Source of the DNA: Sulfurospirillum diekertiae
GTDB lineage: Bacteria > Campylobacterota > Campylobacteria > Campylobacterales > Sulfurospirillaceae
Length of the DNA stretch: 64,000 bases
Reading direction: 5' to 3'
Assembly: GCF_002309535.1 (NCBI RefSeq)
Contig: NZ_CP023275.1
Span: forward strand, 2,604,001 to 2,668,000
Under the pieces are notes generated by a model. That model was not told the DNA's origin. It made no database searches and saw only the letters and a list, made by a program, of their open reading frames with translations. This document shows, in pieces, positions 1-8,580 of this stretch (its first letter is position 1; the number at the start of each line of letters is the position of its first letter). Made by a program: the position numbers and the translations under genes.

Positions 1-1
1 T

Positions 2-349
2 GAGATTATTGATCTTTATAATGCATTGAAAAAAGAGAAAGAGTCATTTGGAGATTTAGGTATTGATTTTGAGGAGAAAGCTTTTTACGATATCTTGAAA
101 ATGATCTCTATCAAATATGACTTTTCATATCCTGATAATAAATTAATAGCTCTTGCAAAAGAAGTCAAAATTGTCGTCGATGATAAATCTAAATATACCG
201 ATTGGAATATACGAGAAGACATCAAAGCTGAACTCAAAGTGGATTTGATAATGTTGCTTGCAAAACATGGCTATCCACCAATTACAAAAGATGAAGTGTT
301 TAAAGAGATATTTGAACAAGCTGAAAATTTTAAGAAATTTAGGCAATAA
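2..349 (+). CDS. hsdR: Type I restriction enzyme R subunit, C-terminal end (partial)
   Basis: The reading frame is open from base 2 and enters from outside the window, so this is a 115-residue tail; the first in-frame TTG at 26 is not a real start. The sequence matches the C-terminal helical domain (DUF3387) of HsdR, the motor/nuclease subunit of type I restriction-modification: it carries the family signature around YTDWNIREDIKAELKVD and ends with the AKHGYPP and EIFEQAENFK blocks. HsdR normally translocates and cuts unmodified foreign DNA with HsdM and HsdS, which should lie to the left. It sits in an integrated element with a Fic protein and an integrase, consistent with a defence island. 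The nuclease and helicase motifs are outside the window, so whether it is intact cannot be judged. Confidence 0.88.
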   Translation, partial: EIIDLYNALKKEKESFGDLGIDFEEKAFYDILKMISIKYDFSYPDNKLIALAKEVKIVVDDKSKYTDWNIREDIKAELKVDLIMLLAKHGYPPITKDEVFKEIFEQAENFKKFRQ

Positions 350-645
350 ACAACATGAAAATATGTCTAAAGTGATTTTAAAATGAATATAGCTTCGCAG
401 AATTAAAGTGCATCTATAGATATAGGGGCATTCCAGCTAAATTTCTCTTTGAAATCCATTCTTTTTTGCTTCTAAATTTTTACACTTTGGGCAATTTTTT
501 CACTTTTTAAAATTCATTTTAAATAATCCTTTACAAACCACCATGGAAACAAAATCTTACGGCAGTTTCAGCCTCTCATTGTTTTCATTACGTCTTTAAG
601 TATAATTAGAATAGAATTGGTTTAAATATATTTATAGGCTTCATA
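350..645. other. Intergenic region with no gene seen
   Basis: About 296 AT-rich bases between the restriction gene and the SPFH cassette. No ORF with a ribosome site, no tRNA and no strong hairpin is visible. It presumably holds the promoter of the next operon; an AT-rich stretch just upstream of 646 could supply a -10, but no clear consensus is seen. Confidence 0.4.
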
Positions 646-1944
646 ATGGCGGTAGTGGATTTAGTTAAATGGAATGGTAACCCAAATATATTAGCTTGGA
701 AATTTCCCTCGGAAGAGCTTTCAACATGGACACAGTTGATTGTAAATGAGACACAAGAAGCATATGTTGTAAAAGAAGGTGTTTATCAAGGGCCTTTTGG
801 TGCAGGTAGACACACTTTATCAACAGAAAACATTCCTCTATTGCGAAGTTTAATTGGCATACCATTTGGAGGAAAGTCACCTTTCACTGCAGAAGTTTGG
901 TATGTCAATCGCGCAACTAATCTTGATATTAGGTGGGGGACACCTGATCCAATTCAGCTACAAGATCCTAAATATCAACTTATGATACCGGTTCGAGCAT
1001 TCGGTCAATACGGTATAAAAACTACAGATGCCAAAAAATTTTTATTAAAACTTGTTGGAACTCTTTCTGGATTTGATGTTAATACAATGTCGGATTATTT
1101 TAAGGGCGTATTGACTACAAAAATTAAAACTGGTATTGCAAATGCAATCATAAAAAATGGTCACTCTGTCTTGGAAATTTCTACAGAACTTGAAGTGCTT
1201 TCGAACATGCTAAAAGATTCACTTATTCCTGAGATGGAAGAATATGGGATCGGTCTGACTCAATTCAACATTCATTCAATCAATGTTCCCGAAGATGATC
1301 CAGCTGTTATTTCATTGAAAACTGCATTAGCAAAACGTACGGAAATGGGCTTATTAGGATTTAATTATCAGCAAGAGCGCAGTTTCGATGTGATGCAAAC
1401 CGCTGCAGGCAATGAAGGAAGTGCGGGGAGCGTCATGGGTGCAGGTCTTGGAATGGGCATGGGAGTTGGTATGGGACTTCCTTTTGGAAATGCTTTTGCT
1501 CAAATTACACCCAACATGCAGCCTAATATGGCGCAAACTCAAATTATTTGTCAGAAGTGCAATACTGCAAATCCAGTAGGAACTAAATTCTGTGGAAATT
1601 GTGGTGCGATGCTTACTGTAGTTTCAAATGAACCCAACAGACAACCTATAACATGTGATAAGTGTAATGCGATCATTCCTCATGGGTCAAAATTTTGTCC
1701 AAATTGCGCTGATCCTGTTAATAATTGCCCAGTATGTGGCGAAGATAATCCTGATGGTGCTAAACAATGTCGTCGCTGTGGGAATTCTATGCCAGTTGCA
1801 TGCTCAAGTTGCAACACAACAATTCCAAACGGCATTAAGTTTTGTCCAGAATGCGGTAAGAAAACAACTCCATTGTGTGTTAAATGCGGAAGTGACTTAT
1901 CAATTGGAGCTAAATTTTGTAATGCCTGTGGTGAAGCACAGTAA
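646..1944 (+). CDS. SPFH-domain protein with five C-terminal zinc ribbons (YdjI-like)
   Basis: 432 residues. Residues about 20-240 form an SPFH/Band 7 domain of the YdjI type ('virion core protein-like' SPFH), with characteristic WGTPDPIQLQDP and IPVRAFGQYGIK segments; there is no transmembrane helix. A Gly/Met-rich linker (about 258-286) leads to five zinc ribbons of the form CxxC-x10-CxxC at about 302, 337, 361, 386 and 411. Bacillus YdjI, a member of this class, links phage-shock proteins to the membrane together with the membrane protein YdjG (known). The two downstream genes encode a small membrane protein and a zinc-ribbon membrane protein, so the three probably form one membrane-associated complex (inferred). 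Location in an integrated element next to restriction and Fic genes suggests a stress or defence role; this is not shown by sequence. Confidence 0.85.
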   Translation: MAVVDLVKWNGNPNILAWKFPSEELSTWTQLIVNETQEAYVVKEGVYQGPFGAGRHTLSTENIPLLRSLIGIPFGGKSPFTAEVWYVNRATNLDIRWGTPDPIQLQDPKYQLMIPVRAFGQYGIKTTDAKKFLLKLVGTLSGFDVNTMSDYFKGVLTTKIKTGIANAIIKNGHSVLEISTELEVLSNMLKDSLIPEMEEYGIGLTQFNIHSINVPEDDPAVISLKTALAKRTEMGLLGFNYQQERSFDVMQTAAGNEGSAGSVMGAGLGMGMGVGMGLPFGNAFAQITPNMQPNMAQTQIICQKCNTANPVGTKFCGNCGAMLTVVSNEPNRQPITCDKCNAIIPHGSKFCPNCADPVNNCPVCGEDNPDGAKQCRRCGNSMPVACSSCNTTIPNGIKFCPECGKKTTPLCVKCGSDLSIGAKFCNACGEAQ

Positions 1945-1962
1945 ATTTTTCAAGGAGTGATA

Positions 1963-2652
1963 ATGCGTTTATTGGGAGTGTTCAATATTGTAGCAATTGT
2001 TGCCAGTATAATGGTATTGGTAATAGCTTTTATATTGGTTCCTGATAAGTCTTGGAATTTATCAACCATTATTTCGGTTATTATTTTTGCATTAGCACTG
2101 GGATTTGTTTTTTATACACCTAACATTGTTGCAAAAAGACAAGGTTCTAATAATGCGAATCATCTGGCTTCAATTGGACCATTAGGTGTCATAATTGGTT
2201 GGATGCTTTTACTTGCTTCTGGTGCTTTTGTTCTGGCAGTAGCAGGCTATCCGAAATTAGCATTAGCATTAGATGTCTTTGTTATTGGTACATTTATAAT
2301 CAGTTTATTTATGTTAAATACGGCCCTCAGTATTGTAAATAATGCAACCGAACAATCTAATGAACCGAGTAAGCATTTTCAATGGCAAACCACATTGAAA
2401 GGTTTCTGCACTATTACATCAGATGCAAATTCGAAGAATTCGTTGGAAAAGCTTGTTGAAAAATTAAGATATGTGGCCAGTGATGTTATGGGTGAAACTC
2501 CACAAGATATTCAAATCGAAAGTATTATTCAAGCAATCAATGATGAATTAACCTTGGATAATTCATCAAATATTCAAAACCTGATTTCAAAAATTGAAGT
2601 ATTAATGGCTCAACGTGATATTTATTTACGTTCAGCTCGTAGTAAAGCATAA
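1963..2652 (+). CDS. Multi-pass membrane protein of the SPFH cassette
   Basis: About 229 residues when started at the ATG at 1963, which lies 5 nt after AAGGAG (1952-1957); an in-frame GTG at 1957 overlaps that ribosome site and is less likely. Four hydrophobic segments lie in the first two thirds (roughly residues 4-27, 36-52, 73-97, 102-122). A hydrophilic, mostly helical C-terminal third without cysteines follows. I do not recognise a family. It starts 18 nt after the SPFH gene and ends 27 nt before the zinc-ribbon membrane gene, so it is co-transcribed. It may be the membrane anchor through which the soluble SPFH protein is recruited (inference). Confidence 0.75.
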   Translation: MRLLGVFNIVAIVASIMVLVIAFILVPDKSWNLSTIISVIIFALALGFVFYTPNIVAKRQGSNNANHLASIGPLGVIIGWMLLLASGAFVLAVAGYPKLALALDVFVIGTFIISLFMLNTALSIVNNATEQSNEPSKHFQWQTTLKGFCTITSDANSKNSLEKLVEKLRYVASDVMGETPQDIQIESIIQAINDELTLDNSSNIQNLISKIEVLMAQRDIYLRSARSKA

Positions 2653-2679
2653 CAATTAATTTATTAATGAGGGATAAAA

Positions 2680-4380
2680 ATGTCTTTAAATCTACTGTGT
2701 AATGGGTGTGGAGGAGAGATTGAATATGAAGCGGGAAATCAGTCATTGAAGTGCCCGTATTGTGGTGCAATAAATGAAATTGCCAAACCTGAAAATAGAG
2801 TTTCAGATCATGTTGAAAAAGTAATTCCATTAACTGTGAAAAAACAGGATTTGGAAAATAGAGTTTATGAGTATATGGCTAGTGGAAACTACACACCTGA
2901 TGATATGATTGAGGAAGCAAAAATTATTAATCGTCAATTTTTTTACGTTCCAGCATATAAATTTCAAGTTGAATTTGAGGCTACGTGGACAGCTTCATTT
3001 GGTTATGACCGTCAAGAACATTACACTGAATATGTTTCAGTAACAAAATGGACTGGCCAAGGGGCGAATCGCAGAGGTTACACAGTCCAAGAACCACAGA
3101 CTCGTACAAGAACTGTAACAGACTGGAGACCAGCAAATGGTACAGATACAGGAGTCTTTTTTGTTGCTGAATATGCAGGAAATAAATTGCATGAATCAGA
3201 ATTGCGTCCTACAGATCTTGTAAAGTTTACAGCTATAGAAGGAAAAATGACGGATTTTAACCCATCGTTTTTGCAAGGAGTTGAAACTGAAAATTTCTGC
3301 ATATCTGAGTCAAATTCATTTGCATCTCTTAAAAATGAGACTAATTCTATTATTGAACGTAGTGTAAAAAATCATGGACAAGGTGATCGACAGAAAGATT
3401 GGCATTGGAGTGCAACAATGTCACATTCAAGCAAAACTGTTTATGTGCCAATATGCCACGCTGTGTTTGATTATAAAGGAGCTGAGTATCAAGTATGGAT
3501 AGATGGAATTGGTAGCAATGAAATAATAGCTGATGCTTTGCCGGAAGATAAAGAAAAAAAACAAGAAGTATATAAAGGTTTTATTCCTGTAATAGTTGGG
3601 CTATCAAGTTTGATAGCAACAAGTTATTTTTGGGTATTTACTTGGATAGGGATAGGATTTGTGAGTGCCGTTGGTTCATATGCGCTCTTAAGGCGCTATT
3701 CTTTAATTGGGTACTCGAAAAAAATACGAGATTCACTATTGACTCAAATGAAGGCATCCTCTAATGCCATGAATGATTTAAGTGATGATGAACGTAATAA
3801 ATTGGCAATAGCATTTCAGCGTCCCAAAAAACCATTTTTTGCTAAAATACATCGTGACAAATTAATTCTTCCATGTTTGAGTTTTCTCGCAATTCTTGGT
3901 GTCACAATTCCAAGCTATGATGCAAGTCATTTATCGAGGTCACGGATAACGGAAGTAGTTCCAGTTGTCAAGGAAGTAGTTCCAGTTGTCAAGGAAGTAG
4001 CTCCAGTTGTCGAGGAAGTAGCTCCAGCTTCCAAGGATACGAATAAAAACAAATCTTCGAATGATACCATTTCAGGTATATGGGATGGAGAAATGCAAGA
4101 AGGTATTGGTGAAGTGTCGATGAAAATAACACCTGCTCAAACTGTATATAATATTGTATTGGATGCTGTCACAAATAATGGTAGTTGTATTGGAAACATA
4201 TCAGGAATTGGAACACTTAAGGGAAAGCATATGGTCTTTACACAAAAACCTGGTGAAGAACCATGTAAAATAAATATTGTGTTCGATGGTGAGACTGCTA
4301 TATTAACAGAAGAACAGTGCATGTATTATCATGGTTCAGCCTGTACTTTTTCAGGCGTGGTAGAAAAAGGAGACAATTAA
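2680..4380 (+). CDS. Zinc-ribbon membrane protein with C-terminal beta domain (YdjG-like)
   Basis: 566 residues. An N-terminal zinc ribbon (CNGCGG...CPYCGA, residues 7-29) is followed by a long soluble region (about 40-290) rich in Tyr/Trp. Two hydrophobic helices follow at about 305-345 and another at about 395-412. Next come four tandem copies of a 7-residue Val/Pro/Glu unit (VVPVVKE type, about 425-452), then a roughly 100-residue beta-rich domain with paired cysteines that would lie outside the membrane. The zinc ribbon plus membrane helix layout matches YdjG of Bacillus, which works with the SPFH protein YdjI (known). ATG at 2680 is preceded by GAGGG. The repeat linker and the C-terminal domain are unusual and suggest a sensor or effector part across the membrane (inference). 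Confidence 0.75.
   Translation: MSLNLLCNGCGGEIEYEAGNQSLKCPYCGAINEIAKPENRVSDHVEKVIPLTVKKQDLENRVYEYMASGNYTPDDMIEEAKIINRQFFYVPAYKFQVEFEATWTASFGYDRQEHYTEYVSVTKWTGQGANRRGYTVQEPQTRTRTVTDWRPANGTDTGVFFVAEYAGNKLHESELRPTDLVKFTAIEGKMTDFNPSFLQGVETENFCISESNSFASLKNETNSIIERSVKNHGQGDRQKDWHWSATMSHSSKTVYVPICHAVFDYKGAEYQVWIDGIGSNEIIADALPEDKEKKQEVYKGFIPVIVGLSSLIATSYFWVFTWIGIGFVSAVGSYALLRRYSLIGYSKKIRDSLLTQMKASSNAMNDLSDDERNKLAIAFQRPKKPFFAKIHRDKLILPCLSFLAILGVTIPSYDASHLSRSRITEVVPVVKEVVPVVKEVAPVVEEVAPASKDTNKNKSSNDTISGIWDGEMQEGIGEVSMKITPAQTVYNIVLDAVTNNGSCIGNISGIGTLKGKHMVFTQKPGEEPCKINIVFDGETAILTEEQCMYYHGSACTFSGVVEKGDN
3952..4035 (+). repeat. Tandem 21-bp repeat, four copies
   Basis: Four consecutive 21-bp units starting GAAGTAG(T/C)TCCAG, at 3952, 3973, 3994 and 4015; the first two are identical and the last is the most diverged. 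They keep the reading frame and encode a Val/Pro/Lys/Glu linker between the last membrane helix and the C-terminal domain of the host gene. Confidence 0.9.
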
Positions 4381-4567
4381 AATTGTCTCTTAATCCATTG
4401 TTTTTATAATTTTGAGGAGAAACTAGTATTGAAAAAATATTAAAGTCAAAATTGTTGATTGTAATTATGGATATATTAGGTAATCTTTTCACAAAAATGA
4501 ACTGGAAGAATGTGACTAACGCTCCCTTCCGAACAAAGCAGTTTCACACACAAACATTTTGGTAAAC

Positions 4568-4588
4568 ACCTCGATTAAAGAGGTTTTT
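4568..4588 (+). terminator. Weak rho-independent terminator after the SPFH cassette
   Basis: ACCTC (4568-4572) pairs with GAGGT (4580-4584) over a 7-nt loop and is followed by TTTT. It lies about 190 nt past the stop codon of the zinc-ribbon membrane gene and before the convergent Fic gene. The stem is only 5 bp. Confidence 0.4.
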
Positions 4589-4620
4589 ACCTCTAATACA
4601 GTAAGTTCGAGCTGCATTTT

Positions 4621-5748
4621 TTATATAATAATCTTATAACTCACATTCCTCCCAGCAGTTCCCTCAATCTGTTCAAGACACCCAAACTCTAGCAATTCCG
4701 CAATATCTCTTGATGCCGTTGTCGAAGCAGTATCCGCAATACTCATGTATTTCTTCTTACTTAAATTCCCTTTGAAATTCTCTATGCCAATATCTAAAAC
4801 AAAGTTCATGACTTTGATTTGTCTAGCGTTAAATGGTTGATCTCTATGTTTATCCCAAAATTCTGTTTTAAAAATAATATGATTCAATTTACTTTTGGTA
4901 TCAAGCAATGCTTGATAGAGTGTATTTAAAAACCATTCACACCACAGTGTAATGTCAAGATGATTATCTACCTTTTTGATATACCCAGTTGTATATTCAA
5001 GTGCAGAATAGTAAGCTTTTTTGTTTTCATTAATTGAGCTTGACATAGAATAGAGTCTTGATATTTTAGAGTTTTCAATATTGGATAATACTAAATCAGT
5101 AATAGCCCTTGTGATTCTTCCATTACCATCATCAAAGGGATGAATGATAACAAACCATAAATGAGCAATGCACGCTTTGATAAGGCTTGGTTTTTCAGTA
5201 TTGAACCATTCTAAAAACCTCTGCATTTCATTGTCTAGCTCATTTCGTGGCGGTGCTTCATAATAAATAACTTCTTTTCCAATTGATCCACCAACAACTT
5301 GCATAGTCTCTTCACCTCTAAATGTTGCTGTGTTTATTTTACGTAAACCACTATAGCCTTTAGGAAAAAGTGCATTATGCCAACCAAAGAGTCTCTCTAA
5401 TGTCAATGCTTTATCATAGTTAGTATTAGCATCTATCAGGATTGCAACGAGATTATCTGTTGAATCAATAATCTTCTTATCATCGATCTCTTTCAATCCA
5501 AATTTCTTAGCAATAGAAGCTTTGACACTATCACGATTAAGTATTTCTCCTTCGATGGCAGCAGTACTTAGTGTTTCATTTAGCAAAGCATCACATTGTC
5601 TTTGAAGAATGGTATCTTTACTCATTGTTTGCGTAAGAGCAAGAAGATAGCCTTGCTCCATAGAGATCTTTTGAAGTAACTGTTCTAGCTTCTCAAAATT
5701 GTAAGTAAAATGCGGATAATTATTGTATTGCCAAATCCATCGTTTCAT
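4621..5748 (-). CDS. Fic-domain AMPylase with N-terminal inhibitory helix
   Basis: 375 residues. The N-terminus (about 1-80) looks like the DUF4172 region of solitary Fic proteins. STAAIEGE at 61-68 fits the (S/T)xxxE(G/N) inhibitory motif, so this is a class II, self-inhibited Fic. The catalytic loop HPFDDGNGR (203-211) is complete, with the His that activates a target hydroxyl and the Gly/Asn/Arg that bind phosphates. A winged-helix-like segment (about 305-375) ends the protein. Such enzymes transfer AMP from ATP to a Ser/Thr/Tyr of a target protein (family knowledge); the target is unknown. The gene is transcribed towards the SPFH cassette. Its promoter holds an imperfect palindrome (5783-5808), which would suit autoregulation through the winged helix (inference). 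Confidence 0.9.
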   Translation of the reverse strand: MKRWIWQYNNYPHFTYNFEKLEQLLQKISMEQGYLLALTQTMSKDTILQRQCDALLNETLSTAAIEGEILNRDSVKASIAKKFGLKEIDDKKIIDSTDNLVAILIDANTNYDKALTLERLFGWHNALFPKGYSGLRKINTATFRGEETMQVVGGSIGKEVIYYEAPPRNELDNEMQRFLEWFNTEKPSLIKACIAHLWFVIIHPFDDGNGRITRAITDLVLSNIENSKISRLYSMSSSINENKKAYYSALEYTTGYIKKVDNHLDITLWCEWFLNTLYQALLDTKSKLNHIIFKTEFWDKHRDQPFNARQIKVMNFVLDIGIENFKGNLSKKKYMSIADTASTTASRDIAELLEFGCLEQIEGTAGRNVSYKIII

Positions 5749-5782
5749 AGTTGTATTCCAAAGTGGTTTAATTAGGATAGCA

Positions 5783-5808
5783 TAATCATACCATAAATGG
5801 TACGATTA
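5783..5808. promoter_or_regulatory. Palindrome in the Fic gene promoter
   Basis: TAATC-A-TACCA, a 4-nt spacer, then TGGTA-C-GATTA: an 11-bp inverted repeat with one mismatch, 35-60 nt upstream of the Fic start. It has the size and place of an operator; the binding protein is unknown. Confidence 0.45.
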
Positions 5809-5862
5809 TTTGTATTTAATCGTTTATTGGTCTCTTTATAAACCTCTTTGTCTTCACATTAA

Positions 5863-7104
5863 CTAATACAAAAATCCAAAGAGCCATAATGGAATTTTGT
5901 AACCAATGCCTATTTCTAGATCATCACTCACAACATAAGAATCAGGGGTGTCTTTAATTTGACTAAAACCCTTCTTTTTACCACCCACTTCAAATGTATA
6001 TTTTTCCTCACAGTAAAAATCTCCACTTTTACCAGCAAAGATACCATCATCATTAAGGCTTCGTTTGATTTTATAATAATTGTCTAACTGATTTACAAAG
6101 AAAGTTTCTCTCAAATTCCCAATATCAGGCTCTTTTGTATACATTAGATTTGGATTAGCTAGATAAATCTTCTCTGGTTTATCAATAGACTTCATAGCTA
6201 AAGCGTTTCGCATCAAAAGCTTAATAAGCCCTGCGTCATCTAGTTTTGAAAGATACTCTTTTAATGTTCTATCATCGGTGATATCTGCTGCTTTTTTCAT
6301 ATCACTCATATTGGGTTCAAACGGTACACTTTTGATAATAATAGAAAGCAATGTTTTGATTTTTTTAATACTGGTACCATTAAGTTTTGGATAGACGTAG
6401 AGTAAATCACTCTCAATGGAGACATTGATATTCTGTTGAAGGGTTTGCAAAAAAAGTGTTGTATTGGGCATTGATAAATAATAAGGATAATAACCGTATT
6501 TGAGATAATTTTTAAACAAAGGGATAATCTTATGCTCTTTTTGTTCAATCTGTTTTTTAACCTCTGTTGCTATCTCCACGTGCTTTTCTAAAACATCTTG
6601 TAAACTATATGGACTAAATTTAAAACCATAGTGCAATTCTAAAAATTCTCGAAAGCTCATTCCTACCATTGTATAGACGATCGCTCGCCTGCTGAGATCA
6701 TGGCTACCTTGATTAATTTGTAAAGCCGAACTTCCTGTAGCAATAATTTTAAGTTCACCAAAACGATCATAGATGTTTTTAAGTTCAGCTGACCAAGAGT
6801 TATATTTGTGAATCTCATCAAAGCATAGTAGCTTTCCACCATTTAAAACAAACTCTTCTGCAATCTCTGTCATACTAAATTGGGCGGTGTTTTGAATATC
6901 ATCAAGGTTAACATACAAAGCTTCATGCTCTTTATAATATAAGCTCATATATTGTGCAATCGTCGTTGTTTTACCAATACCTCTTGCTCCAATAATAATA
7001 GAAAGCCTATGTTCTAATAGTTGTGTTGTTAAAAAATAACGCTTATATACTTGATTATTGAGTGCTATAAATTCACGACTTTTAATAAAGAGTTCTTCCA
7101 ACAT
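5863..7104 (-). CDS. AAA-family ATPase (AAA_14/DUF4143 type)
   Basis: 413 residues from the ATG at 7104, which follows an AGGATGG ribosome site; a longer frame opens at a TTG 27 nt upstream and is less likely. Walker A GARGIGKT lies at about 39-46 and Walker B LLCFDEIH at about 92-99, followed by a sensor-like IIATGSS segment. The C-terminal half matches the DUF4143-type region of archaeal/bacterial ATPases of unknown role, often strain-specific. It lies between the Fic gene and the integrase in the same orientation, but gaps of more than 100 nt and separate palindromes argue for its own promoter. Substrate and function are unknown; many relatives sit in mobile or defence regions. Confidence 0.8.
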   Translation of the reverse strand: MLEELFIKSREFIALNNQVYKRYFLTTQLLEHRLSIIIGARGIGKTTTIAQYMSLYYKEHEALYVNLDDIQNTAQFSMTEIAEEFVLNGGKLLCFDEIHKYNSWSAELKNIYDRFGELKIIATGSSALQINQGSHDLSRRAIVYTMVGMSFREFLELHYGFKFSPYSLQDVLEKHVEIATEVKKQIEQKEHKIIPLFKNYLKYGYYPYYLSMPNTTLFLQTLQQNINVSIESDLLYVYPKLNGTSIKKIKTLLSIIIKSVPFEPNMSDMKKAADITDDRTLKEYLSKLDDAGLIKLLMRNALAMKSIDKPEKIYLANPNLMYTKEPDIGNLRETFFVNQLDNYYKIKRSLNDDGIFAGKSGDFYCEEKYTFEVGGKKKGFSQIKDTPDSYVVSDDLEIGIGYKIPLWLFGFLY

Positions 7105-7143
7105 AGCCCATCCTAATGTTTTATAAAACAATTATACATCAAT

Positions 7144-7169
7144 TTTATATGTAATACAATACATATAAA
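7144..7169. promoter_or_regulatory. Perfect inverted repeat upstream of the ATPase gene
   Basis: TTTATATGTA (7144-7153) and TACATATAAA (7160-7169) form 10-bp perfect arms around a 6-nt spacer, 40-65 nt upstream of the ATPase start. It resembles an operator in a minus-strand promoter. The core is AT-rich, so chance is not excluded. Confidence 0.45.
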
Positions 7170-7238
7170 TAACTTTTATTGTGCATATCAGATATTCATT
7201 TTTTGAGAAATATTTTTACTATCAAATATTAATAACAC

Positions 7239-8417
7239 TTATTTTCTTACTCTACTAAAAAAATCATCTAATGATTCAGCAGCAACTTCTTGACGAACTT
7301 TAGAATACCGCTTTGTCACACTAATGGACGTATGCCCTAAAACAGAAGCCACTTGCTCTAAGGTTCTACCACTCGATACAAGTGTACCACCAATCAAATG
7401 CCTCAAATCATGAATTCTCAGATGAACGCCTAGCTGTTTTAAGACTTTATCCCAATGATTACGTACCGTTCCCTTATCCATTTTTCTACTTTTATCGCTG
7501 AACGCATGGAAAATATAATGATTTCCACTCTTAATTCCTAGAACTTCTAGTGTTCCTATAAGTTCTTTGCTCAATTTATACGTCATCGGCTTTCTGACTT
7601 TATTGTTCTCGTATTTGATAGTATAAGTGTTGTTTTCAAGGTTAATGTCACTCCATTGAAGGCTTAATGTCTCATTGAGCCTTCTACCATGCGTTAACCA
7701 AATAAATATACTTTTAAAAGGCTCTAATGGATAGTTATACAAAATATCGTAAAGCTCTTTTGTTTTTTCATCGGATAATTCAACGCTCATCTGATTATCA
7801 AATTTTGGTATTTGAATTAAGTCTGCTGGATTTGATTTTAATGTCCCATCTAATACATAGCGTTTGAACATAGGTCGAAGAGTTTCTTTTAACGATTTTG
7901 CAGTACGAGGGCTTTTCCCAGAATCTAAAATACCATTAACAATCGATTGTAATTTACGTGTTGTAACTTTATCAATGGGCGCCTTTGCTAAGTCTGGTTG
8001 AGAAAGTATCCATTTGTTAGCAAACGTCTTATACGAAACAAGTGTATTGAGGGAGAGTTGATTCTTCTTCATATCCATAAATTCTTCCCATGCTTGCTGA
8101 AGAGTTGGAATTTTAATCTTCAATTCTTTATGCGAGCCTTCTATTAACTTTGTCAATAGTATTTCTCTTTGAGAAGAAACCTGTCGAAGAGCTTGTAAAA
8201 AAGTGGTCTTTTGAGAAAAATCAAATGTTTTTTTAGTTTGTGTTCGCACACAACTTTGATTAACATATGTAATGCGAAGTACGAGCTTAAAATCTCGAGG
8301 AATATAGGTTGGAGCTTTTGTGATTTCCTTGCCACTAAAAATTTCATCATTGTTAATAAAATATATATTACGACAATCTACATTTGGGATATTTACTTTT
8401 ACAAAGATATCAGCCAT
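7239..8417 (-). CDS. int: Tyrosine recombinase / phage-type integrase
   Basis: 392 residues. An N-terminal arm-binding part (1-100) and a SAM-like core-binding domain (about 104-190) precede the catalytic domain. Catalytic residues are visible: Arg in HGRR (245/246), H336-x-x-R339 in IHDLRH, His362 in LGHTS and the nucleophile Tyr371 in KRYSK. It would integrate and excise the element by site-specific recombination at a tRNA gene. The gene starts about 160 nt from a 3' tRNA-Leu fragment that marks the element end, the usual arrangement. Short repeats in its upstream region (8442-8497) may be arm-type binding sites. It appears full length. Confidence 0.93.
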   Translation of the reverse strand: MADIFVKVNIPNVDCRNIYFINNDEIFSGKEITKAPTYIPRDFKLVLRITYVNQSCVRTQTKKTFDFSQKTTFLQALRQVSSQREILLTKLIEGSHKELKIKIPTLQQAWEEFMDMKKNQLSLNTLVSYKTFANKWILSQPDLAKAPIDKVTTRKLQSIVNGILDSGKSPRTAKSLKETLRPMFKRYVLDGTLKSNPADLIQIPKFDNQMSVELSDEKTKELYDILYNYPLEPFKSIFIWLTHGRRLNETLSLQWSDINLENNTYTIKYENNKVRKPMTYKLSKELIGTLEVLGIKSGNHYIFHAFSDKSRKMDKGTVRNHWDKVLKQLGVHLRIHDLRHLIGGTLVSSGRTLEQVASVLGHTSISVTKRYSKVRQEVAAESLDDFFSRVRK

Positions 8418-8580
8418 TTTTACAACCTTGAATATGTTGTGTTAGGGTACACATTAGGGTACACATTTTCATATACAATTATAGTTATGTGTACCTTACA
8501 AAAAAGTCATCATGTCTTTATAAAGCCCTAAAATACGAATATTGTAAGCACTTATAATTACTTGTAATTATCTTCATAAT
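8418..8580. promoter_or_regulatory. Integrase upstream region with TACACAT repeats
   Basis: TTAGGGTACACAT occurs twice in direct orientation 12 nt apart (from 8442 and 8454), and an inverted relative, ATGTGTACCTTA, lies at 8487-8498. Together they fit arm-type integrase or excisionase sites beside the attachment core; the protein that binds is not known. Confidence 0.5.

Noticed and set aside
1655-1960. Open frame in another plus-strand frame of the SPFH gene
   Set aside because: It overlaps the zinc-ribbon coding region completely; the five regular CxxC pairs show which frame is used.
3952-4035. CRISPR-like array
   Set aside because: Units are contiguous without spacers and keep the reading frame; it is a protein repeat.
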